DNA from: Perkinsus marinus ATCC 50983
Lineage: Eukaryota; Perkinsozoa; Perkinsida; Perkinsidae
Reading direction: 5' to 3'
Assembly: GCF_000006405.1 (NCBI RefSeq)
Contig: NW_003203663.1
Span: forward strand, 20,312-84,311
DNA: 64,000 bases
How positions within the stretch are numbered: the stretch's first letter is position 1; each line of letters begins with the position of its first letter. A model generated the notes under the pieces. It made no database searches. It was given only the letters and a program-made list of their open reading frames with translations, and was not told the origin of the DNA. A program made the position numbers and the translations under genes. This document shows positions 53,885-64,000 of this stretch, piece after piece.

Positions 53885-56800
53885 ATGCGCTTCCTTGGGT
53901 TCTCTCTGCTGATTCTGCCGATAGTTGATGTGTTCGCCCAAGACTTGGTGAACACTCACAGGACATGCAGCGAAAATGGCTTCTGCAACAGGTTTCGAGA
54001 CTGGGCCCACCTCCCTATTGATAACAGAAGAATATACTACGTACGGGGGGTCAGCTGCATGCATCCATGTTCAACGAAGAGATGAAGTGTCGGGAAAATC
54101 ACTGTCCACTCAGATTCCAGACGGTGAACTGCAAGCCGCTCGCACAGGAGTGTACAGAGTGCCTGTGCGGAGCGCCAAGATCGAGAAGCTTGATGAGCCC
54201 ATTCTTGCGGCGGAGGTGAGAGCCGTTGACCTCTGTCATGTAACTGACTTTGACAATGCCTTTTCAGCTACACTTTTACTCCGACAACACTGTCCGTTTC
54301 ATCGTGGACGAAAACCAGAAGCTGGTGGGAAATGGGAGGAAAAGGTAGCTTTATCGGATTCGTTCTTCTCTGAGGTCGAGCATTGTAGTAGGTATCGGAT
54401 CCCTAGTGGGGATGTTATCCAGGATTCTGAGCTACAACCACATGGCAGCGTGAGATACAGCTACGACAAACAGGTAAGGGAGTGCACTGTCCCCAGTGTT
54501 GGAAGATTCTCGTGGCTTTTACGATAGGCACGACAGTCTACCTTCGATCTTGGTGACTCAACTCTAGTACAAGTGGATCATGATACAGTGGTACGTTGCT
54601 CTTCGGCTTTGCCTTTCTGAGCTGATTCTAACGACAGGTTATCTCCCTTATGGTGGATGGTAGGGTGGTGCAGACGATCAACGAGAAGCAGCTGTTCGTG
54701 GTCGAGAGTGCTCGTGAACATTATGGGGACATATGGTGAGTTGAGATTTTCAGAACGCGGCTCGTAATTATCCACGTTTATTGATTCATACGCTGATCGT
54801 TGTGGCTCGTAGACTCCTTAGCGACTCTATATGCAACAGTGCAGATTTGGGAGACCATCTTGGTCACCCCACGCAGAGACGAGATAATCTTTCCCTCAGT
54901 CCTTTTGCGATCAAGCAATCGCAAGATCTATACCTTGATCCTGCATGTACTCCACAAGAGCATCCCGGAACTTGGGCAGAAGAATACAGAGAACTCACAG
55001 ACTACAAGCCTCATGGTTAGCCTCCTCGCTCTCCTCGCCTCGTCGTGGTAGATTCGTTGCTCTCTTCCAGGCCCGTCGTCAGTGGCGCTGGACATAACTT
55101 TCCACGGCAGAGTCCCAGCACTGTATGGTCTGCCCGAGAAAGGGACTCGACGCTTGAAGTTGAAGATAGATGGGGATGACGATAACAAACTCTACCGGTT
55201 AGATATGCTCTCGCCTTATATCATTTTACGTCTATTCGCGTAGATTTTTCAACCTCGGCTATGCAGCATACTCGGTTGACTCGGGCACGTCAGCTCTCTA
55301 CGGCACTGTTCCCACCCTGACTGCCTTACAAGTGTGTTCGTTCATGTCTTGTCAGCGGCCACACTTCCTTGTTAGGTTCTTAATGAATCAGAGGCCCCTG
55401 TCCGGTCCTCTATGTTGTGGGTCAACCCTTCGGACACCTACATTGCCTTGGAGAGGAATGAAGACAGTGAGGCAACCGTCGGCTATTGAATTGAATTTTC
55501 ACTGTGAACATATATCTTCGTAGTAGTCGTGAACTTTTAACGTGTGCGGTTACAGAGAATCAGTTGGGATGGTCTGTCTTATTCAGATTCGATTCATTCC
55601 TGGTTCCTCTCTGAATCGGGCGTAATAGACGTCTTCTTGTTCCCTCAGCGGACAGCTATATCAGTACTACGGTAAGACAAAACTCGTTGACGAAACAAGG
55701 GATGCTTTTTAGGCTATGAAATCGTACCATGACGTGGTCGGATATGCACCGTTGCCACCATACTTCAGCCTGGGCTTCCATCGTTCTCACTACAGCTATG
55801 AGGTGGGTATCAACGACGATGGTCAGCTCTTGTATGGTATCTCGTGCTGGTCAGAGTCAGCGAGATATTCTCGATATCGTAGACAACTACACTGACCTTC
55901 ACATTCCAGTTGATGTCTTTTGGCTCGACATAGAGCACACGAACGGCAAGCAGTAGGTATGTTCAAGTCGGAATCTTCGTTCAAACTCATATCACAGGTA
56001 CTTCACATGGAATCAGACTCTGTTCCCTGACCCTTTGAAGATGGTACAAAGAGTCAACTCCCTCGGGAAGGAAATGGTTACCATCGTGGATCCGCATTTG
56101 AAGGCGACTCGGAGGTATTCTCAGCATGATATCAACGTGTCCTGACGACTCCCTCAGTTACCCTATATACCTTGATGGTTACTGTAAAGATGTCTTCGTT
56201 AAGGAGCGGTATTTCTGCAACCTCGACACCTGCAACGGTCGAGCTGATGATCTCCCAAGTGAGTCGTGTCCGCTGCACAATTCACTGAAGTACAGCTTTA
56301 GGTCCTTTGCGTGGTGCAGAAGATGAAAAGTCAGAAAATGAGGTGAGCATTCTTCGATCAGGAAGTGTTTCCTTCGCAAATTCCAATTTCAGTTAAAGTG
56401 TGGTTCTTACACAGGCGAGGTTTTCAAGGGTCTTTGCTGGCCTGGCGTCAGCGCCTGGCCAGATTTTACCAGCCCTAGAGTACGGCAGTGGTGGGCAAAG
56501 TAGGCAGACTGTTATGATGGTTTACCATCATTGGTTCTATCAATCACCCAGGTTATTCGAGCCAGATGGCGTGAATGAGTATTTCTACACTTGGAATGAT
56601 ATGAACGAACCGTCAGTGTTCCAGGATATGGAGGTGAGAGTCAGCAGCATCGTGTAACAGCCCTAGCAGTTCCCTCCACATCGGTTTGCCCAATTTCAGA
56701 TGACGATGAACCGTGATCTCGTGCACGCGGGTGAAGTAGAACATCGTGACGTTCACAACGCGTAAGCAAGCAATGATGAGCATGTAAAGTGATCTCCTGC

Positions 56801-58513
56801 CTGACATCACAGTTATGGTCATTACTTTCGTATGGCGACTTTCGAGGGTCATCTGAAGTATCGTCGTCCAGGCAAACGTCCATTTGTACTCACAAGGAGC
56901 TTCTATGTGGGAAGTCACAGGTGACTAATGCAGAGATGACCCGAGCGTGGTATGATGTTTCTTGCCCCCAGGTTCGGCCCTATGTGGAACGGCGACAGCC
57001 TGTCACAGTGGGACAACTTACAGGCCGTTCTTCCAATGTTCATGACGCTTTCAGCACCTGGAGGGTAGATAATTATTATTCCATCATACCACACCTTCAT
57101 ATAATCTCCAAGATACTCCTTTACGGGATCTGATGTGGGTGGTTTCACTGGCCTCCCCTCTGCCGAGCTTCTTACGAGATGGAATCAGCTAGCAGCTGCA
57201 ACGAGTGTATTCTACAGGTGCATTATGTGGGCCAGTGTCTTGTCTGATCGTCCCCCCTTAGACTCCATTCTGATATCGTATCGCCTCCCCGAGATCCATG
57301 GCTCTACGATGACCGCACTTTAAAGAGATTCCGTGACGCCGTTCGGGATAGGTAAGTGGCACTCCTTCTCGTCGAAGTCGAACTTAGGGGTGCTCCTTCG
57401 TAGATATCAGTTGCTACCTTTCTGGTACACTCTGTTCGCGTGCTACTCTATGTCCGGCGAGCCTATGTTAAGACCCCTGTGGTTCGACTATATGCATGAT
57501 GCCAACACTTTCGACTCCAACAACGACGAGTACGACCAAGCCTTGAATCAGGAGGTGAGTTCCTGAGGCATCATGTGAGAGGTGACACGTTGCAACAGGC
57601 GATTCTTGGTACTGATATATTGGTACGTGGAGTCACTGAGGAAGGTGTGTCGGAAGTGAAAGTCTATCTCCCTGCTGGCACTCAGTGGTACGATGATGAT
57701 CACAAGGTATCTGTAACTCCAGCAAACTCTGAGTCACTATTGCTCATTCAGATCATCAGCGGTGGGTCGTTGCAAACAGTGGCTGTCACTCTAGACAAGA
57801 TACCCAGATTCTACCGTGCCGGAAGTATCATACCGTAAGGCTTCCTTCTGCTAGTCGCTGTAAGCATCGTACTTGTGTTTCAGACGGAAAGCCCGTGTTC
57901 GGGATTCAACTAAGGGCTCGGAAGTTGACCCACTCACTATGTGGATCAATGAAGACCCCGAATCACATGGAGCAGAGGGCTATGTGTAAGCAGTAGTCCT
58001 TGTACATAGTAACATGATCATTATTCACTAGATACCTTGATGATGGATCGAGCTACAACAGCACGTCAAGCGGCCAGTATGCTCTGTACAAGATACGGTA
58101 GGATTCCTCTGCTGTGATTGTTCACGTGATGAGGTGTTTGTTAGATTCAACCGCCCCAACATCACCATCTACAGGGAATCTGGCACGGGGGATTTCCCGC
58201 TTATAATCGATAGGATCAAACTTGTCAGTTCTCCACAAGGTTGGTGATGCATTGTTTTACGGAATCGGGTATGAATGACGACGTTTCCACCAGGGCTCGT
58301 CAATTCTACTAAAGTTGATCCTGTTACGGTTGAAATCAATCCACCAATGACAGTCAAGTACGATGAGATGTCGTTTCGGATCGAGGGCAACATGTGAGCA
58401 GTGCATTCCTCGTTCTTTCATGCTGAATAACGCTGTAGTTAGTATTTTGTTTCAGTTTGGAAACTGAGGCCCGTCTCCCCTCGCAAGGTGCCATAGATAT
58501 ACTTGTGGAATGA
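53885..58513 (+). CDS. Glucosidase II alpha-type GH31 hydrolase, copy B (diverged)
   Basis: Paralogue of copy A in opposite orientation. It begins MRFLGFSLLILPIVDVFAQD, a signal peptide, then RTCSENGFCNRFRDWAHL. Short exons give VFWLDIEHTNGKQYFTWNQT with [27 protein letters not shown] (nucleophile Asp present), FGPMWNGDSLSQWDNLQAV, SDVGGFTGLPSAELLTRWNQ and FYRLHSDIVSPPRDPWLYDD. It ends with LLPFWYTLFACYSMSGEPML and [43 protein letters not shown] and a C-terminal beta domain ending LPSQGAIDILVE. The acid/base Asp of GD is kept, but the usual TGDN is NGDS and [12 protein letters not shown] is HSDIVSPPRDPW, so substrate preference may have changed (inference). Introns are mostly 40-60 bp. Several early exons (54000-55600) are only roughly placed. 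Confidence 0.87.
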
Positions 58514-59582
58514 TGAGATCACTACGAGTTTCCGCTGCGCAGCAGCTCCGCTGAGTTGAGACCCGGCACAGAGTATCTGGTTTAGAACCCGCTGATTCGT
58601 TTCAATTCGTCATGTGATGTATTGCGCAGTTAAAACCACATGGATTGAATATAGTGTAGGCAACATCTGGTTTTATAGCCACTTCATCGACTGAAATTAG
58701 ATTCCTTTACAAAAACTTATTACCGGGCATTTGTCCTTTAAATGGACAGGGCTTATACTCACTCATGTCACAGTACCAGGAGTAATAGTGATAACTCATA
58801 AGCACAATTGGCGGCATCGATCCGAATAATGACATGAGGTCGATAGTCTTCAGCTGGTGTCCTTCGAGAAATAAGGGTTCTCTCTCATTCCAAGGGAAAT
58901 CGCATCGTGAGCAGTGACCTAGTCGCTAATCATGAATTGCTTTCGGAGTAACCGAAACCTCCATGATCCAACGCAGGGTGTACGGCACACACCGTGTTTC
59001 ACATACCTCGGTTTACCATCGGAGCACTCTCGACTTGGGAACGCAACACTGTACATGGAACGTTGAGTTTACCCCGTTAGTGACGAGCTAGGTTCAACCC
59101 TATTATATTCTCCTCACTATATTTCCCCAAACTTCCAACGAAGCCGATGAGTATTTGAGGCGCAAGAAGCCCGTAATCCTGAACTCAGATGCCAAAGTTC
59201 GAAACTGATGTTAGTGAGCTACGTTCCATCACGGTATGTGATATCCTAGGCATGACATCAGCCCCGACGAGTCGATAAACTCACCCCAGCAGTTCTTCCA
59301 GCTTGACCATACACGGGAGAGAAAACATCCATACCAATGACAAAACAGACACTGCCGAACTACAGTACCAATCTCGGGGAGGCCACTGCACTCTTCAAGA
59401 TTTCTCTACCCGTACTCAATCTCTCCAGACTACGCAATTAACCTGCTGTCGCTAGATGAGGGGGACATAGGAGTTGTATTTGATCTGTCCTCGCTAGAAG
59501 GGGACGATATGCAGGGCACATCAAAAATGGGCGTTCGTTCTTGAGGACAATACAACTCAATTACTCGTGAGAAATGCTCATG
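58514..59582. other. Convergent intergenic region
   Basis: About 1.07 kb between the convergent 3' ends of GH31 copy B and the coiled-coil gene. No exon is supported and no strong repeat was noticed. Poly(A) signals cannot be assigned with confidence. Confidence 0.45.
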
Positions 59583-60534
59583 TTAATTGGTCTCTTGCTG
59601 GTGCTGTTGCAATGAGTCCATCCTCTCTTCAATTTGCTCAAGCTTCTCAACCACGATGCGCTCCATCTCGATGCACTTCCGTAATTTCTCCGCCCGTTCT
59701 TTCTTCTTACGGCAATTCAGCTCGGCCTGACATGTACGGAAATTCCCCTCATCCAAAAGCTGCCGTCTTATCTCACCTTAGCTGTTTCCTCGAGCATCTG
59801 TCCATAGCGCTCCTCCAACGCCTTCAACTCCTCCAACTCTCTAGCAGGATCTGAAATTGTGCTCGAGGGCACCGCACATTCGGACCTTACCAGCCTCAAC
59901 TTGGTTGATGATACTATCTTCCCCCACGTACATCAATGCCTGAGGAAGCAGAGATGGCTCAGCGCTAGGAGAGCCGAGGACTCACATTCACCACGACATC
60001 TGCTAGTAGACTAGAGGACTCCTCAGTTCTTGATTTCAGCTTGTTCAGAGTCGTATTGCTCGGCTGAAAGCAATTATGAAGGTTTATAAAATTTTCAAAT
60101 CAAGTTATCACCAACTTGTTCGTAATGACGTTCATGAAATTCTTATTATAACGCATAATTCACTGGCCGTGAGAATCGAAGACCCTACACTCACTTGAGG
60201 TTGCATATTTTTGGTAGCAGCCGAGAACTCCTTAGCCACCGACTTGTATGCACTGGCAAAGGCGTCAATGATGCCGGACGCCACCTAGCCAATAGCAGTA
60301 CCGAATCAAGGCAGAGATTATCAAGAATCAGTACCTCATTAGCATCACAGGAGAAGAACTCCTTCTGTCGCGCTCGTAGAGCGGCGTCCTCCTGTCTGCG
60401 TAGACGGGTAGCTTTCAAGGACAAAATGCCCTATAAAAGATGCACACGGAGTAGACCGAAGTGGTGGGCCAGACTAGCCCACCTGACGCGGTGATGCCAG
60501 GCGATTGTCGGTGATGAAGGCAGACAAAGACATG
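59583..60534 (-). CDS. Coiled-coil protein of unknown function (multi-exon)
   Basis: Not recognised. Exons joined in phase from ATG at 60534 read MSLSAFITDNRLASPRQ, GILSLKATRLRRQEDAALRA with RQKEFFSCDANE, VASGIIDAFASAYKSVAKEF, PSNTTLNKLKSRTEESSSLL, ALMYVGEDSIINQVEAG, DPARELEELKALEERYGQML, then a basic coiled coil AELNCRKKKERAEKLRKCIE and LEQIEERMDSLQQHQQET, with stop at 59583. Each of the junctions uses GTGAGT- or GTAAGG-like donors. The protein of roughly 250 residues is almost entirely helical with heptad-like spacing; it could be a cytoskeletal or kinetochore component, but there is no signature to decide. Confidence 0.65.
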
Positions 60535-61584
60535 GGGTACTTTCCCTAGAAGGCCCTACAACGACGTTAAATATCCACCGAACTCGACTGCTATATTGTG
60601 GTCTAACGATAAGTTTCCCTCTTCCAGAACCATGCCACTAAATAGAGGTCCTCATGATACGAGGCGTTGCTACCAGAACCAACACCGACTGCGACTGAAA
60701 ACACAACAAAAGCGGTAGGAGGAACTCCTCGACATCGGCAGTGCGCACCATCGAGAATTCCCTGCAATCCAACCACAAGTCAACGGCTATACTAAACGCA
60801 ACAAATGATTGATAAAACTAGAAAATGGAGATACTCGAACCTGATACTCGAACGCTACTTCCAGGGAAGTAACCGATGACAAAGCAAGGTCAAGAACAAA
60901 CCCTTACCAGAAGAAACATGAAAAACAAAAATACTAAAGGGCAATCTGAGACCTCATCTTATCCTAGTGCTTTGAATCTCCTAGCAACTACACCAACACT
61001 CCTGGACGACCTAGTGACAGAGCTATCAGCTTGGTTCTCAAAGTTGGTGATGATGCAGGTGAGTCGATGAGGATTTTCCATAGTTTTTCCCGTGATATGA
61101 AAAACTCCGTGAAAAACATATTTCACGACTAATATCGAGTTTTTCACCGAGTTTTACGTCACTTCACGTAAAACGGGTGAAACTCCGATGAACCATAAAG
61201 TAACTCCACCACTAGCATATCCCTGTTAAGAACGCAATACTGTGGATGGTCGTGGCAAATCAATATCAAGACGGGATAAAAAAGTGGGGAAATGCTTCAA
61301 CTACAACAGCTGATAGAAGATATCCTCTACCGCCGAGTATTGCATGAAAAACTCCGATAATAACAAATCTTATCGCATACTATCACTAGTCGATCTCCTC
61401 GAGAAGATGCAATAGTACTGTTGATACCCGGAGTGAACCCGACTTGACATAAAGTAATGATAATAGGAGATACATGGACAAATCCGGCGTAACGTACCGA
61501 CAATACAAGCTACTGTGAAAGCCTAGAGCTCTCACAACCCAAAGGAGGACTAATACTACTACGGTATACACAGGTCCAACGGTA
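60535..61584. other. Intergenic region with foldback repeat
   Basis: No supported exon in about 1 kb. The notable content is the foldback at 61075-61190. Open frames at 60876-61070 and 61386-61571 have no motif. Confidence 0.45.
61075..61190. repeat. Foldback repeat with ACTCCGTGAAAAA / TTTTTCACCGAGT arms
   Basis: AAAACTCCGTGAAAAAC near 61099-61115 pairs with GTTTTTCACCGAGTTTT near 61138-61154. A second palindrome, TTTTACGT..ACGTAAAA, lies at about 61152-61174. The right end has ACGGGTGAAACTCC, whose complement recurs at 3484-3497, and another GAAAAACTCCG occurs near 61348. This looks like a dispersed non-autonomous element. Confidence 0.65.
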
Positions 61585-62123
61585 TCAAATCAAACGGCGA
61601 CGACATAGTGGACAAGTCGTACCGTGCAGGAGCCCGTATGGGGACTTACGAGCACTGTATTGAATCAAATCCTCTATGCATCCTTGATGGTAGCAATGAC
61701 CACATTTTTTAGACCGACTCACAGCTTCAGTCGCGTCCAGATTTTCGAGACAAATCGCGCAGGTCTCTGAGGCGTTGACTTCGGCACTTGATAGCGTGTC
61801 GAAGTACTTGACTACGACCTTGGCAGGATCAGCACCATCGAGGAGAATCTCCGGGTCATCCCGAAGAATCGTCTGCCGTTTATAGAGTACAACAAAAGGC
61901 CCCAAGGATAGTATCGATGCTAGTCCACACCAGCCCAGAATTACTCCTACGAACAGCCCAGCCGGACTGCACGATGAGACTAAAATCACTTAGAGTGAGC
62001 ATCGAATTACCCTGGTCCCTGATTACCTTCACAAATCCCTCCTACAGTGAGCGAGGCCGCAATACTTATCATTGGAAGGGCCACCCAGAGGAAGGCAAGG
62101 GCGACTCGTGGGAACTGAAGCAT
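61585..62123 (-). CDS. RING-finger membrane protein (probable E3 ubiquitin ligase)
   Basis: Small transmembrane RING protein. Exon 1 from ATG at 62123 reads MLQFPRVALAFLWVALPMIS, a hydrophobic segment, and ends GGICEG at a GTAATC donor. After an intron of about 37 bp in phase 1, exon 2 reads VILVSSCSPAGLFVGVILGW, a second membrane segment, then a linker and the RING: CAICLENLDATEAVSRSKKC, GHCYHQGCIEDLIQ, TTCPLCRRRL. Spacing C-x2-C..C-x-H-x2-H? fits a C3H2C3/C3HC4 RING with CGHCYHQGC and CPLC. It likely recruits E2 enzymes at an internal membrane. Total about 170 residues. The stop is directly after RRRLI at 61585. Confidence 0.8.
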
Positions 62124-62229
62124 CTCTTGGAGCCACGCGGGATACAAGTCGAGGTTGCTAGGAATGTAAAAAGGAGAAAACCTGACTCGCGAGCTAGTCA
62201 CCGAGGGACCGAGAGAAATACATTAATCA

Positions 62230-62720
62230 ACTAGCACGCAAGCTCAAGTATGACGAAAAATGCGAAAGGGCACGAAGAGGCTCATATACAAAATAGCAAA
62301 GGAGCGAATAGCAAAAAAGTGCCAATTAGCTGGAATGTATATTTTCTGCGGCTTTTGCTGTTGTGCTAGTGTGTAAAAACGCTATGGCTGATATACAAAG
62401 GAGCAAAGTAGCAAAATTCACTTTACAAATACGCAAATTTGCCGTTTTGTATAACAGAAACTGCTCGAATGAATATCGTTTGCTTGTTTATATTTCAGAA
62501 ATTTGCTACAATGTATAAAAGTTGCTGCTATGTGAAGTGCTACTATGTACCAAAATTGAGCAATATTGCTCAAAAAAGGGGCAAACCAATAAATTGCCCC
62601 TTCTGCTATTGAGCAAATTGCTACTTTTCAGAGGAGCAATTTGCCGCTTCACGAATGGGCAACCCCACAATGGAGCAAATTTTTGCTGTTCTACAATCGG
62701 AAGAAGAAATTGAAATTTGC
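62230..62720. repeat. AT-rich cryptic repeat of GCAAATT-type words
   Basis: A stretch of about 490 bp is dominated by variants of AGCAAA, GCAAATT, AATTTGC and TTTGCT on both strands, for example near 62300, 62405, 62430, 62505 and 62610-62690. There is no fixed period, so this is not a simple tandem array. A frame of 137 codons on the minus strand at 62506-62919 results from the repeats and shows no protein-like pattern. Function is unknown. Confidence 0.7.
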
Positions 62721-62888
62721 ACGCGAGAGTCGAACCTTGGTGGGTTGTTGGTGATTGTGTTGAGAATTGCATTATAGTTTCGAACTCTCTGAGTGGTGAC
62801 TCTTTAGCAAAGTTCTGTGGTTCTGTCGATATAGATAAGTATAGTTGCAGCACAGGGAGAATGATGGATGGATTATTGTAAGTGGGCG

Positions 62889-62950
62889 GAATCACTCGTA
62901 CTGAGTGATCCGAGATCACTTATTTGGATCAACATGGATCACTCATCTGC
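62889..62950. repeat. ATCACT/AGTGAT palindromes
   Basis: ATCACTCGTACTGAGTGAT, followed by ATCCGAGATCACTTATTTGGAT and a further GGATCACTCATC, makes three overlapping foldbacks in about 60 bp. Non-coding. Confidence 0.6.
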
Positions 62951-62968
62951 AATGCAGTGCTGTATTGC

Positions 62969-63534
62969 AGGCACCCCAGTGGTGCCCATGCGAGATGTCG
63001 TGGCTTTCATACACGCATCCTGATCCCTACGTGGCCTGTTGCATGCGAACCGATATGCTCTTCGGTAGTCTGAGCAAATACTGGTCACTGGAGAAAGATG
63101 CCCCTCGCGAACATCGAAATTATCGAGGAAAGAGGCAGGCTGGCTTAACAGTGCTAAGTTAGCACTTCGCATCTACCCGGCGCTGAACAAGTTCTTCCGA
63201 GGTACCAGATGTGAGGAGATAGTGCGAAAGTACTCGCCTAACAACAATGCTATTTTATTGGTGGAGGAGTATGAGAGCCACGCGGCGAAAGAATTGCAGC
63301 ACAAGCGGTCGAAAGAGGACGAGCGTGAGGAATCGAAGTAGTTTCTCCCATCACTGGAGACTAGCGACCATGCACGCACTCGCAGTAAGGTAGGCACCTC
63401 AGTGGTGCCCAGCTGTTGTAGTTGCTACAAGTAGCTGTCTCGGTGATTGGTAGAGAAAAATTGGACGTTTCTCAATATGCTTCTCTTGTAACCCTTAATA
63501 GTATCCCTATGAAGGCTCTCTAGTGGTGCCCGGG
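62969..63534. repeat. GGCACC..GGTGCC dispersed palindromes
   Basis: GGCACCCCAGTGGTGCCCA at about 62971, GGCACCTCAGTGGTGCCCA at about 63392 and a half-copy CTAGTGGTGCCCG at about 63520 share the core AGTGGTGCCC. The two full copies flank the exon-like frame at 63159-63341. Confidence 0.6.
63159..63341 (+). CDS. Possible 3' exon of a gene (partial)
   Basis: A frame reading LALRIYPALNKFFRGTRCEE, then IVRKYSPNNNAILLVEEYES and a Lys/Glu-rich end, stops at 63339-63341. It has protein-like codon choice and follows a possible acceptor near 63158, but no ATG exon was identified upstream. A faint resemblance to the C-terminal winged-helix region of NPRL3-type GATOR1 subunits (PYF.G.H.LEEI) is noted but not relied on. 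Confidence 0.35.
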   Translation, partial: LALRIYPALNKFFRGTRCEEIVRKYSPNNNAILLVEEYESHAAKELQHKRSKEDEREESK

Positions 63535-64000
63535 AGTGAATATTGCGTGCGGGGGGGCTGTAGAGTTCATAATCAGTAATTTAGTCCGTGTTGCGTTTCC
63601 CCTGTACAATTCTTCGACACCTCTGCGAAGTCCAAAACAATAGCTCACGAAGACGCTCCGATGAGTGCCACTGCCCATGAGCAAATGTTTATCGTGCAGA
63701 ATGTCAAAGTTGCCCGTAATACTTACGTAATGCCTACTTGAGGGTTTAACTTCTGGGTATTGTTGAGTCGTCAATACGTACAATCGTAGTGAACCATGAG
63801 ACACAACTGATACGACGCAAAAAGAGAGAGGATACTCGAAGATGGGACTCAATTTAACTGTTATCTCATCTGATTCAATCGCGACGTGCAAGAGAAATCA
63901 TGTGTTTGGTATTCAGCATTGACCATAACTCGCGCTGTCTTCGGAGTGAATGATATATCTCACTAGAGTGCTATCACGCTTTGACCCGATACTAAGTGAC
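63342..64000. other. Non-coding window end
   Basis: No supported exon in about 660 bp. A 123-codon minus-strand frame at 63520-63891 is Cys-poor, has no motif and no adjoining splice sites, and is treated as chance. A G7 run occurs near 63551. Confidence 0.4.

Noticed and set aside
62506-62919. 137-codon minus-strand frame
   Set aside because: Generated by the GCAAATT-type word repeats; no domain and no splice context.
1-64000. CRISPR array, bacterial operon or phage genes
   Set aside because: No regularly spaced direct repeats with unique spacers, no Shine-Dalgarno spacing, and clear spliceosomal introns in conserved eukaryotic genes.
1-64000. Spliced-leader RNA gene
   Set aside because: I looked for the dinoflagellate/perkinsid leader ending in TTGGCTCAAG and saw no match in the window.

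Overview
The window is nuclear DNA from a compact, intron-rich eukaryote. Genes are cut by many short GT-AG introns, mostly 36-90 bp. Placement is inference, because no rRNA is present. A membrane H+-pyrophosphatase argues against animals and fungi. The short introns, close gene spacing, EF-hand/Cys-rich surface-type protein and near-touching same-strand genes fit an alveolate protist, with Perkinsus-like perkinsozoans my best guess.

Layout. 0.9-7.4 kb: two minus-strand genes (Cys-rich EF-hand protein; SPRY-like Ser-rich protein). 7.7-12.9 kb: plus-strand non-canonical poly(A) polymerase, kinesin and a disordered basic protein. 13.0-13.5 kb: a minus-strand ZNHIT1/Vps71 homologue in three exons. 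13.6-15.1 kb: weak plus-strand exons. 15.1-27.0 kb: a minus-strand array of a small charged protein, an exonuclease fold without its catalytic acids, two large unassigned multi-exon genes (one with an SH3-like domain), a gene ending in a UBZ-like zinc finger, a CCCH zinc-finger protein and the H+-pyrophosphatase. 27.6-41.4 kb: a plus-strand array of NOC4, CSN6, a TPR-like protein, an RRM protein, CHMP5/VPS60, proteasome beta-3 and a METTL13/EEF1AKMT4-like methyltransferase. 41.9-58.5 kb: two glucosidase II alpha-type GH31 genes in inverted orientation, enclosing a predicted acylated protein and an EcKinase-like gene whose first intron carries a minisatellite. 58.5-64 kb: a coiled-coil gene, a RING membrane protein, AT-rich repeat DNA and a possible 3' exon.

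The named genes are mostly housekeeping: chromatin (SWR1), RNA tailing, ribosome assembly (NOC4), protein turnover (COP9, proteasome, RING), ESCRT-III, ER glycoprotein trimming and proton pumping. They look like neighbours rather than a pathway.

The most unusual signals are: a 165-190 bp MITE-like element with terminal inverted repeats, five copies, at least four inside introns and all in the same orientation relative to the host gene; the exonuclease domain without catalytic acids; a 23-bp exact sequence shared by the 5' region of the pyrophosphatase gene and an intron of the proteasome gene; and the diverged inverted GH31 pair. Gene models were spliced by eye from reading-frame and splice-phase continuity and family similarity remembered from general knowledge. 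No search was run.
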